Part shown: one piece after another, positions 1 to 6,468 of the stretch | How the letters are laid out: each line of letters starts with the position of its first letter | Position numbering within the stretch: the first letter of the stretch is position 1 | Source: Limnohabitans sp. | GTDB taxonomy: Bacteria; Pseudomonadota; Gammaproteobacteria; Burkholderiales; Burkholderiaceae_C | DNA: 12,833 nucleotides | NCBI GenBank assembly: GCA_023260735.1 | Contig: JALQUL010000105.1 | Span: 1-12,833 of the forward strand | Direction of reading: 5' to 3' | Notes under the pieces: generated by a model | Told to the model about the DNA's origin: nothing | Seen by the model: only the letters and a program-made list of their open reading frames with translations | The model's database searches: none | Position numbers and translations under genes: made by a program

Positions 1-375
1 CGAGAAACCACATTTGATCAAGATTTAAGTGTGAGCCTTCACAAGCAGGAGTTAGGTCGTACGCTAGATTTATTATGCCAACAGGTTTCGGATGATTTAA
101 AAAGAAAAGGCTATAGAGCCAAAAGCATAGGTATCAAATTACGTTTTGCAGACTTTAAAGCGGTCACCCGTGATCAAACAGCACATACTTATATCCAAGA
201 GGCAAGCTCAATCAGAAAGTTATGTAGCCTAGCACTTAAGCGCGTCGATTTATCTCGTCGAATTAGATTATTAGGGGTAAGGGCGGCAGGTTTAATCTCT
301 ATAGCAGAGTTAGGTCAACATGAACACAATAGGCAGGTTCCTAAAATTGCAGAACAAACTTCTTTTAATTGGTAG
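1..375 (+). CDS. dinB: DNA polymerase IV, C-terminal part (5' end outside window)
   Basis: This is the last 124 codons of a Y-family translesion polymerase; the reading frame is open to the window edge, so the true start lies upstream and the GTG at 31 is internal. The visible part begins with an R-E-T-T-F stretch typical of the entry into the little-finger domain. It continues with the D-L-K-R-K-G-Y-R-A-K-S-I-G-I-K-L-R-F beta-strand signature of that domain and ends with R-R-I-R-L-L-G-V-R just before a short tail and TAG. The little finger grips the DNA major groove and binds the beta clamp; the catalytic palm residues would be upstream and cannot be checked. In this family the enzyme copies past lesions in the cytoplasm. 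No terminator is evident right after the stop codon. The family call is firm; activity cannot be judged from this fragment. Confidence 0.87.
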   Translation, partial: RETTFDQDLSVSLHKQELGRTLDLLCQQVSDDLKRKGYRAKSIGIKLRFADFKAVTRDQTAHTYIQEASSIRKLCSLALKRVDLSRRIRLLGVRAAGLISIAELGQHEHNRQVPKIAEQTSFNW

Positions 376-827
376 TTCTAAAATGAGCTTAAATGTTAAA
401 GGTAGCTTACTCTAAAAAAATTGCATCAAAAGGTAATAGTTCAGTATCTAGTGTAATTTTCAGTACTTAATGGCCTAGTTGTTCGCTAAAATTTGCTCTG
501 TATGTTTAGATTGAAAAAAATAACAAAACATTTGGAAAAATTATTTTTTTATTAAGGAATTTCTGTGCAACTCAAGACCGTGCCATAAATGCGGTTAAGA
601 GTTTTGCTAAAGATTCCTTAACTGTCAGCCAAATAACTGTTTATTTTTTTGAGTTCATACAAAGAGGCTGGCGAATAGTTTTTATGCTAAATGTTCAACC
701 GTTTCCAATAAAAGACTAAACTAATTTTTTAGCTGACAGCAGACCAGTAAGGAATTTAATTTCACTGGTGGTCTGCCTTGATTAAACAAAATTTAAAATT
801 TCTACACCAATTATCGAGGGTATTTTT
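376..827. other. Intergenic region with nested inverted repeats upstream of the lectin gene
   Basis: This 452-bp A+T-rich stretch has no convincing ORF. Its right half holds several complementary segments. TTAAGGAAT (552-560) pairs with ATTCCTTAA (613-621), and inside that stem GC/AA/CTC (567-573) pairs with GAG/TT..GC (599-607) and GACCG (576-580) with CGGTT (592-596). CTGTCAGC (622-629) pairs with GCTGACAG (732-739). CAGACC and AGT (740-748) pair with ACT and GGTCTG (764-775) across a 3-nt bulge. The left half (376-550) shows only A/T-rich sequence and weak promoter-like hexamers, for example TTGTTC at 479 with TATGTT at 501, which I do not call. Confidence 0.5.
552..775 (+). ncRNA. Possible structured leader RNA of the lectin gene
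   Basis: The three paired elements abut each other. Stem A is closed by 552-560/613-621, stem B is 622-629/732-739, and hairpin C is 740-748/764-775, so A and B, and B and C, could stack coaxially. The strand ATTCCTTA (613-620) could instead pair with TAAGGAAT at 748-755 in the loop of C, giving a second, mutually exclusive fold. The element ends about 50 nt before the lectin start codon. No known riboswitch class was recognised, and no transcript is shown; A+T-rich DNA can give chance repeats. An old inverted-repeat element is an alternative reading. Confidence 0.28.
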
Positions 828-2156
828 ATGATTAAAAAATGGTTGTTTTCTTGCATGCTAATTTTGCTTAGCAGTTGGAGTTTTGCTAGCCCCAACCCTA
901 ACTCAGCTGCATTTGTTGTAGGTTTGGCTGGCAAATGTATGGATGTGAAGGGTGGACAATTAAATGACGGTGCTGAAGTGATTTTATATACCTGCCATGG
1001 TGGTGAAAATCAAAAATGGTTGAAGCAAGGTGATCAAATTAAAACCGTCAATGGTAAGTGCTTAGATGTAAAAGACGGTAATGCAAGTACCGGTGCTAGA
1101 GTCATTTTATGGTCTTGCCATAACGGTGATAATCAAAAGTGGCGTTATATAAACGGCACGATTCAAAGCAAAATGGGTAGTTGTTTAGAGGTAGTAAATG
1201 CGGACCCTAGAGATGGCACACCACTTCAAACCAGTGTTTGTCAGGGTAGGCCTAGTCAACAATGGTCAGTAGAGGATACGATTAATGCACAACCGCAGCC
1301 TTTACCACAACCTGTTCCAAGACCTATTCCTCAGCCCTACCCAGGCAATTTATCTCATTCTGTTAAAATTATTGGCCTTGCCAATAAATGTTTAGATGTA
1401 GCTGATGGTAAAGCCATTGTTGAAACCAAAGTAATTATGTATTCTTGCCATGGCGGAGCCAACCAAAGCTGGCGCCTAGAGGGCAGTCAAATTATTGGTA
1501 TTGGAAATAAATGTTTAGAAATCAATAATGCTAATAGAGGTGACGGTGGCAACGTTGTGATTAATAATTGCGATAACGGTGATAACCAAAGTTGGAAATT
1601 TGTTAATGGTCTGATTCAAAATAAAATAGGCACTTGTTTAGACGTTGCTAATGCCTCCACAGCAGAAGGAACAGCTGTTAAAACATATAAATGTCATGGT
1701 AGAGCCAATCAGCTATGGAGAACTGAAAATATTGGTTCCGATCATGGCAGACCTGGTCCTATTTATCCAGAGTCATTGACTACAGAAATTAGAGGCTTGG
1801 CTAACAAATGTTTAGAGCCAGACTATGGTCGGGCAGCAGATGGCACTCGTCTGGTAATGAATAACTGTAATGGTAAAAGTTACCAGCAATGGGAGATTTT
1901 GGGCGATGTGATAAGAAACATCAATGGAAAATGTGTCGATGTAAAAGATGCTAAAAACAAAGATGCAACGCCTGTAATTTTGTGGTCTTGTAACGGTGGC
2001 GATAACCAACGTTGGAAGCTTAACCAAGATGCGACTATTCAAAGTAAATTGGGTCGTTGTATGGATGTGCTTAATGCTTCAACTGCTAACCGTACTGGCG
2101 TTTATACTTTTAAGTGCCATGCACAAAACAATCAGCAATGGAAAATTAACCGTTAA
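828..2156 (+). CDS. Secreted protein with three ricin-type beta-trefoil (R-type lectin) domains
   Basis: A 442-residue exported protein. Residues 1-20 form a signal peptide (Lys-rich start, hydrophobic core, cleavage expected after S-F-A). Three beta-trefoil domains follow at about 29-149, 178-300 and 319-442, joined by a Pro/Gln-rich linker (153-173) and a Gly/Pro linker (301-317). Each domain carries three repeats with a C-L-D-V-like strand and a Q-x-W motif: QxW tripeptides start at 62, 103, 144, 213, 254, 295, 353, 394 and 436, almost exactly 41 residues apart within a domain. This fold binds galactose-type or other glycans. No catalytic domain is attached, so the protein is probably a periplasmic or extracellular carbohydrate-binding or adhesive factor; toxin, colonisation or polysaccharide-capture roles are inference. 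GAGGG at 816-820 is a good ribosome binding site, and a strong terminator follows, so the gene is probably monocistronic. Confidence 0.85.
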   Translation: MIKKWLFSCMLILLSSWSFASPNPNSAAFVVGLAGKCMDVKGGQLNDGAEVILYTCHGGENQKWLKQGDQIKTVNGKCLDVKDGNASTGARVILWSCHNGDNQKWRYINGTIQSKMGSCLEVVNADPRDGTPLQTSVCQGRPSQQWSVEDTINAQPQPLPQPVPRPIPQPYPGNLSHSVKIIGLANKCLDVADGKAIVETKVIMYSCHGGANQSWRLEGSQIIGIGNKCLEINNANRGDGGNVVINNCDNGDNQSWKFVNGLIQNKIGTCLDVANASTAEGTAVKTYKCHGRANQLWRTENIGSDHGRPGPIYPESLTTEIRGLANKCLEPDYGRAADGTRLVMNNCNGKSYQQWEILGDVIRNINGKCVDVKDAKNKDATPVILWSCNGGDNQRWKLNQDATIQSKLGRCMDVLNASTANRTGVYTFKCHAQNNQQWKINR

Positions 2157-2196
2157 TTTGTAGTTGATTTATCTATTCGATTAACTATACTTAGCT

Positions 2197-2233
2197 AAAA
2201 AGCCCCTAAGAATAATACTTAGGGGCTTTTTTT
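2197..2233. terminator. Bidirectional intrinsic terminator between lectin gene and bdhA
   Basis: A 10-bp perfect stem, AGCCCCTAAG (2201-2210) with CTTAGGGGCT (2218-2227), encloses a 7-nt loop. It is flanked by AAAA on the left and a run of seven T on the right (2227-2233). Read on plus it ends the lectin transcript about 40 nt after its stop; read on minus it presents five T after the stem and could end the converging dehydrogenase transcript. Confidence 0.9.
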
Positions 2234-2343
2234 ATAGATGCTTAATAGGTAGCAACATTCATAAAGAAGTTGGTATCAGATTATTGGGGCAATTTCGTTG
2301 GTATCTGACTTACAAAATTGAATTTGAAATAGAGCTTAGCTGA

Positions 2344-3156
2344 TTATTGTGAGGTCCAGGCGCCATCAACAGGTAAGGTAATACCATTGATATTATGTGC
2401 CCAAGTTTGACAAAGCATAGCCGCTACTTCACCAATTTCTGAAGGTGCAGAAGTTCTTAAGCTAGGTTGTTTTTCTTTGAGTAAGTCTTGTTCGCCAAGT
2501 TTCATATCACCACCATATTTAGCCGCTCTAGCTAGAATTTGTGGTGCAATTAAAGCGGTTTCTGTCCAGCCTGGAGCAATACAGTTCACCGTTACACCAC
2601 CAGACTCACGACTGCCAACTGCGGCTACTTCAAGGGCTGCTACTTTAGACAAGCCTACTAAACCAAACTTAGCAGCCACATAAGGGCCTTTTTGTGCAGA
2701 CGCAACCAAACCATGTACGCTGGCAATATTAATAATTCGGCCAAAACCTTTTTCAATCATGCCAGGTAAAGCCGCTTGCATGGTGTGGAAAGCAGAACTT
2801 AAGTTAATGGCAATAATAGCTTCCCATTTGGCGGCAGGCATATCTACTACTGATGCAGTGTGTTGAATACCAGCATTGTTGACCAATATTTCAAGTCCGC
2901 CTTTCCAAGCCAAAACTTGTTTCATCATGGCTTCAATTGCCACAGGTTGGCTAACATCTGCATCGGAGAACATTACATCTGTTGCGCCAGCTGCCATGAC
3001 AGTAGCCTTCGCTTCACTAATTTGTTCTGGACTAGCCAAACCATGCAAAACAATATTTGCGCCTGCTTGAGCTAAACGAGTTGCAATTGCCAAGCCAATA
3101 CCTTGTGCTGAACCAGTGACTAAGGCAGTTTTACCTTTTAAAAATAAATCAGACAT
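2344..3156 (-). CDS. bdhA: 3-hydroxybutyrate dehydrogenase (short-chain dehydrogenase/reductase)
   Basis: A 270-residue cytoplasmic SDR that interconverts (R)-3-hydroxybutyrate and acetoacetate with NAD(H), linking ketone-body or polyhydroxybutyrate breakdown to central metabolism. Visible motifs are the cofactor-binding T-G-S-A-Q-G-I-G (14-21), N-N-A-G (93-96), N118, and the catalytic S146, Y159 and K163, followed by the P-G turn (195-196). Features typical of the BdhA subfamily rather than generic SDRs are the I-A-S-V-H-G-L-V-A-S segment, E-K-Q-P-S (228-232) and the P-V-D-G-A-W-T-S-Q C-terminus. A few extra residues (about 179-186) precede V-T-V-N-C. An AAGGA ribosome site lies about 7 nt before the ATG. 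The gene stands alone, converging on the lectin gene. The family call is strong; the substrate rests on subfamily resemblance. Confidence 0.87.
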   Translation of the reverse strand: MSDLFLKGKTALVTGSAQGIGLAIATRLAQAGANIVLHGLASPEQISEAKATVMAAGATDVMFSDADVSQPVAIEAMMKQVLAWKGGLEILVNNAGIQHTASVVDMPAAKWEAIIAINLSSAFHTMQAALPGMIEKGFGRIINIASVHGLVASAQKGPYVAAKFGLVGLSKVAALEVAAVGSRESGGVTVNCIAPGWTETALIAPQILARAAKYGGDMKLGEQDLLKEKQPSLRTSAPSEIGEVAAMLCQTWAHNINGITLPVDGAWTSQ

Positions 3157-3662
3157 TCAATTTCCTTTTGTTTTCTTTAATAAAAATAGTGTGGCACACG
3201 CCTGCAGAAAAAATGAACAGCGCAAAGCCCTAAAATCAATTGGCTTGTCACTTAAGGGGCTTATTCGAGGCCCTCTTGTTTGAAGTCATTATCATATAAC
3301 CAATTGAGCAGTAAACAGCCGATTACCTTAATTGAAAATAGTAAACCTAGGGAAGTTTGGAATGACTGACTCTACACAATAGGACCGCTGACTATATGTT
3401 AGGGTAGAAAGAACAATTAATAGGCTCTTCTAGGTCAATATCAATACGGAAAAAGGCCTTGTTTCTTATGTGTTTACTTACTAAAGCGCCATCATCCCAG
3501 AAGCAACTTAACCCAAACTTGCATAGCCCTGTTCGATTGGTGACAATCGCATTGAATATTTTGTGAAAAACTCTATGTTTGAGCATGGCAAAAAAACTTT
3601 TTTTGCGCTAAGCTCATTTCATATCCAACTGCCTATCCCTTATTTTAATAACAGGAAAACTC
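3157..3662. other. Intergenic region between divergent bdhA and crotonase genes
   Basis: This 506-bp stretch should hold the promoters of both flanking genes, but no hexamer pair stands out. It contains a 64-codon open frame on minus (3586-3392) with unremarkable codon use, no ribosome binding site and no family I recognise, so I do not call it a gene. At 3588-3606 there is a perfect inverted repeat, GCAAAAAAA then C then TTTTTTTGC. Confidence 0.4.
3588..3606. repeat. Perfect A-tract/T-tract palindrome upstream of the crotonase gene
   Basis: GCAAAAAAA (3588-3596) is followed by one C and then its exact reverse complement (3598-3606). It sits 57 bp before the start codon at 3663. Such A/T tracts bend DNA and may mark a promoter-proximal regulatory site; as RNA the spacer is too short for a stable hairpin. 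The function is unknown. Confidence 0.4.
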
Positions 3663-4508
3663 ATGAATTGTTTTGAACTCACGGTCGATCAACATATTGC
3701 GCATTTGGTTCTGAATCACCCTGAACGCCTCAATAGTATGGATCCAGTTTTTTGGCGTGAGCTAAGTCAGGTACTCACTCGATTACATCAGTCAGCAGAG
3801 GCAAGATGTTTAATGATCTCAAGCACGGGTAAACATTTTAGTGCGGGAATGTCACTTGAAACTTTTTCAGGCGCTATTGCAATGGATGATAAAACCCCAG
3901 AGGGTAGGGCGGCTATTTTTGACTTATTAGGAGATATGCAAAATACCTTTACTCAACTAGAAACACTTCGCATACCTGTTATTGTCGCTATACAAGGGGG
4001 TTGCATTGGCGGTGCGGTTGATATGGTAACGGCCTGCTGTATTCGTTATGCGACTCAAGAGGCATTTTTCTGCATTCAAGAAATCAATATTGGCATGGTA
4101 GCTGATGTAGGTACTTTACAGCGTCTTCCTCGCTTACTACCCTTAGGTGTAATGAAGGAGCTCGCTTATACTGGCAGAAGGCTAAGTGCTCAAAAAGCCC
4201 TAGATTATGGTTTAGTTAACCAAGTTTTTAATAGCCACACAGAAATGTTAGAGGCTGCTAAAATTTGCGCTACTGAAATTGCTAGCAAACCACCTATTGC
4301 TATTTGGGGAACTAAACAAGCGGTCCATTATGCAAGAGATCATTCAGTAGAAGACTCTTTACGTCAAATGGGTTGGCTACAAGCAGGTATTTGGAGTAAT
4401 CAGCATGTTAAAGAGGCGATTACTGCATTAAAAGAAAAAAGAGTGGGTCAATTCCCCGATTTGGCTGAAATGAAGTATTTTACTGATTCTGTTCGGGATG
4501 CTGAATAA
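3663..4508 (+). CDS. Crotonase-family protein, probable delta(3,5)-delta(2,4)-dienoyl-CoA isomerase
   Basis: A 281-residue enoyl-CoA hydratase/isomerase superfamily protein. The acyl-CoA oxyanion-hole segments are visible as H-F-S-A-G-M-S-L (58-65) and Q-G-G-C-I-G-G-A-V-D (111-120). Three acidic residues, D120, E140 and D148, have exactly the spacing (20 and 8) of the D176/E196/D204 active-site set of rat dienoyl-CoA isomerase. The segment A-D-V-G-T-L-Q-R-L-P (147-156) is characteristic of that subfamily, favouring isomerase over hydratase. Such enzymes shift double bonds of polyunsaturated acyl-CoAs so they can enter beta-oxidation. One oddity is C126 where crotonases usually have Asp (C-D-I-R-Y becomes C-C-I-R-Y). 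An AGGAAA ribosome site lies at 3653-3658. The gene has its own leader and no co-directional partner. An annotation simply as enoyl-CoA hydratase is the alternative. Confidence 0.82.
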   Translation: MNCFELTVDQHIAHLVLNHPERLNSMDPVFWRELSQVLTRLHQSAEARCLMISSTGKHFSAGMSLETFSGAIAMDDKTPEGRAAIFDLLGDMQNTFTQLETLRIPVIVAIQGGCIGGAVDMVTACCIRYATQEAFFCIQEINIGMVADVGTLQRLPRLLPLGVMKELAYTGRRLSAQKALDYGLVNQVFNSHTEMLEAAKICATEIASKPPIAIWGTKQAVHYARDHSVEDSLRQMGWLQAGIWSNQHVKEAITALKEKRVGQFPDLAEMKYFTDSVRDAE

Positions 4509-4520
4509 TCAAAGAAGTCC

Positions 4521-4551
4521 TCTCAAGGCGTCCTCCTTAGTTGCCTTGAGA
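4521..4551. terminator. Hairpin between convergent crotonase and QueF-family genes (weak terminator)
   Basis: TCTCAAGGC (4521-4529) is perfectly complementary to GCCTTGAGA (4543-4551) with a 13-nt loop, 12 bp after the crotonase stop. The stem is stable but no T-run follows on either strand, so it is either a non-canonical terminator or a 3'-end stabilising hairpin. Its position between converging genes supports a transcript-end role. Confidence 0.4.
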
Positions 4552-4613
4552 ACTGATTGAAAAAGGGAATAAAGCCAAATATGAGTGAGTTGACCTAAAG
4601 AAAAAAAGGTTGT

Positions 4614-5435
4614 TTATTGCCTAGCGGTGCGATGGGCAACAGGTGCAGCGACTGGATAGTTAGCCCTAAACGAACTCACAGCCATTTGTTGTTGACGACA
4701 AAATTTGGCATAAACTGCTAATTTAGTGGGCTTGCAATTATTTTGAATCGTATGAAAAATAAGCTCTAAGGTGGCTTCGGGTAAAAGATCGGCTTGTTGC
4801 AATTGCAAAATAAAAAATAATAAAGAAGTTTGTTCTATTTGTGGACCCGTATAGCTGATCTGCAGGCTAGCCCATATAGGCCTGCCATCTTGGCCTTTAA
4901 CGCTTAATAATTGACTGGTAAATGTCTCGCTAACTGGTTGTTCATCTAGGGCTGCAGTTAATACTGTACTTTGTTCTGGATTGGGGTATTCAATGTCCAA
5001 TCGATCCAAATCAAGGCCACTTAATTCCAGAACGATTTGTTTGTCAAACTGCATACTAGTGATGAGCTGAATGGAGACACTATTCATAATGGCGACTCCT
5101 GCCCACACCCTTCTCGATAGCTCATGCTTGAGTTGTTCTGCTACTGCTTGCGGGGAATCAAACTTTTGTTGGGCATAAGTATCTAAATAGCGACGCAAAC
5201 TACTTTGATCTAATAAATAGGGACTTTCACAGGGCACACTAATTTGGACAATGGCTGGTTCAGGTTTACCTCTGCTACTAAGATAAATAAAATCATAAAC
5301 AGTGATGACATCGGAGCCTAATAACAAGCGTTGATTACTAAAGGTTTTGCCTGTTAAGAGTATGTTGTGTCGAGGCACAATTTTTATATTGTCTAGGTGG
5401 GAGATGGCTACAGATGCAGTGTCTTGGTATGGCAT
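4614..5435 (-). CDS. QueF-family protein (7-cyano-7-deazaguanine reductase fold) lacking catalytic residues
   Basis: A 273-residue protein that aligns along its whole length with the two-module QueF of E. coli, the NADPH-dependent nitrile reductase making preQ1 for queuosine tRNA modification. Shared landmarks are Y-Q-D-T near the start, D-V-I-T-V-Y-D (42-48), L-D-Q-S-S-L-R-R-Y-L (75-84), W-A-S-L-Q-I-S-Y-T-G (188-197), C-K-P-T-K-L-A-V-Y-A (234-243) and a terminal R-Q. The catalytic positions are changed. The motif holding the nucleophilic Cys (S-N-C in E. coli) reads S-V-K-G, with G181 at the Cys. The Q-P-D-W Asp is I187 (R-P-I-W), the F-H-E His is P219, and the substrate Glu of the E-S-K-S motif is D76. 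The N-terminus is about 15-20 residues shorter than E. coli, with an in-frame stop upstream allowing no earlier ATG. The frame is otherwise intact. It lies 71 bp after yaaA and has a weak ribosome site. It is probably not a functional reductase: either a repurposed paralogue or an early pseudogene. Confidence 0.77.
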   Translation of the reverse strand: MPYQDTASVAISHLDNIKIVPRHNILLTGKTFSNQRLLLGSDVITVYDFIYLSSRGKPEPAIVQISVPCESPYLLDQSSLRRYLDTYAQQKFDSPQAVAEQLKHELSRRVWAGVAIMNSVSIQLITSMQFDKQIVLELSGLDLDRLDIEYPNPEQSTVLTAALDEQPVSETFTSQLLSVKGQDGRPIWASLQISYTGPQIEQTSLLFFILQLQQADLLPEATLELIFHTIQNNCKPTKLAVYAKFCRQQQMAVSSFRANYPVAAPVAHRTARQ

Positions 5436-5506
5436 AGTAATAGCTTTTTTGCGCAGTTGAGTAAGAGGAGTTTATAAAAAGGAATTTACAACATCTATAA
5501 AACGGA

Positions 5507-6292
5507 TTAATTTTTTTGGTAGTTTTCAGGCCTTCTAAAAACCCATTTTTTATCGGTAGATGCTGGCTCAAAATAACGGTAACCCTCTAAGTTAAAAGAT
5601 TTGATTCTTTCTGCCTGGGTGATTTGGTTTTCAACAATAAATCTAGCCATTAAGCCTCTTGCTCGTTTTGCAAAAAAACTAATTATTTTGTACTGCTGAT
5701 TTTTTTCATCTTGGAAAACACATTCAATCACATTGGCTTTTAAAGATGAAAGTTGAACAGACTTAAAATATTCTTGGGAAGCCAAATTAATCACCACGGC
5801 TTGCTCTTGCTTAGCAAGTTGCTGATTTAAATAGTGACTAATTTTGTCATCCCAAAACTGATAGAGGTTGTTACTATTTTTGGTTTTTAAGGCGGTACCC
5901 ATCTCAAGACGGTAGGGCTGCATTAAATCAAGTGGTTTTAATACCCCGTATAAACCACTTAAGATGCAAATATGTTGGTTGGCCCAATTAAGTTGTTCGT
6001 GGCTTAGGCTTTTTGCATTAAGTCCTTCGTAAACATCGCCATTAAAGGCCAAAATAGCGACCTTACTATTTTCCTCGGTAAACTCTGTACTCCAAGCTTG
6101 GTATCTTTGAGCATTAAGCTCGGCTAATTTTTCACTAATATCCATTAGTTCACTAATTTCAGTCGTTTTTTTTCGTTTTAAGACATCAATTAAAATTTTA
6201 GACTCAGCTATAAAACCTGGCGTAGAGTTGTGAGTAGCTGGACTTGTTGAGTCAAAGTCGAGTGATTTTGCGGGGGAAAGCAGTACGATCAT
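5507..6292 (-). CDS. yaaA: Peroxide stress protein YaaA (DUF328/UPF0246)
   Basis: A 261-residue cytoplasmic protein of the YaaA family, whose E. coli member (258 residues) lowers intracellular free iron and protects DNA and proteins during H2O2 stress. Family landmarks are I-V-L-L-S-P-A-K-S-L-D-F (2-13), F-N-G-D-V-Y-E-G-L (83-91), I-L-S-G-L-Y-G-V-L-K-P-L-D-L-M-Q-P-Y-R-L (110-129), N-L-A-S-Q-E-Y-F (169-176) and F-F-A-K-R-A-R-G (206-213). The start was set at the ATG at 6292 because the family begins with M-I-x-L-S-P-A-K. A longer frame exists from a TTG at 6346, but its 18 extra residues have no family counterpart. No clear ribosome site precedes the chosen start. A terminator upstream isolates it from the PPIase operon, and the QueF-family gene lies downstream on the same strand, perhaps cotranscribed. 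Confidence 0.9.
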   Translation of the reverse strand: MIVLLSPAKSLDFDSTSPATHNSTPGFIAESKILIDVLKRKKTTEISELMDISEKLAELNAQRYQAWSTEFTEENSKVAILAFNGDVYEGLNAKSLSHEQLNWANQHICILSGLYGVLKPLDLMQPYRLEMGTALKTKNSNNLYQFWDDKISHYLNQQLAKQEQAVVINLASQEYFKSVQLSSLKANVIECVFQDEKNQQYKIISFFAKRARGLMARFIVENQITQAERIKSFNLEGYRYFEPASTDKKWVFRRPENYQKN

Positions 6293-6408
6293 GTTCGAAT
6301 AAATGAGAGTCAAAAGTGAGAAGCTTGAGGAAAATACAGCTATCAAATAAAAAGCAAGGCAAGCGGGCCTTATACCACTTCCTTATGAATTATGCACCTA
6401 GACCAAAG

Positions 6409-6443
6409 AAAAAGCGCACATAAGGATATTAAGTGCGCTTTTT
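6409..6443 (-). terminator. Intrinsic terminator after the msrB-yciB-bolA-PPIase operon
   Basis: AAAAAGCGCAC (6409-6419) is perfectly complementary to GTGCGCTTTTT (6433-6443) around a 13-nt loop. Read on minus, the GC-rich stem is followed by a T-run, 25 bp after the PPIase stop codon. It separates the operon from yaaA on the same strand. The symmetric A/T flanks would also allow termination on plus. Confidence 0.87.
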
Positions 6444-6468
6444 ACTGAGACGAAAAAATCAAAAAAAA

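Noticed and set aside
479..506. Promoter-like TTGTTC - 16 bp - TATGTT upstream of the lectin gene
   Set aside because: The -35 element matches poorly, and such hexamers are expected by chance in A+T-rich DNA.
4038..4043. Initial idea that the crotonase has lost a catalytic Asp at C126
   Set aside because: Counting from the E140 and D148 spacing shows the catalytic Asp equivalent to rat D176 is D120, which is present; C126 is a different, structural position.
5338..5571. 77-codon minus-strand frame bridging yaaA and the QueF-family gene
   Set aside because: It overlaps both genes in another frame, its sequence shows no QueF N-terminal resemblance, and it does not supply the missing N-terminal residues by frameshift.
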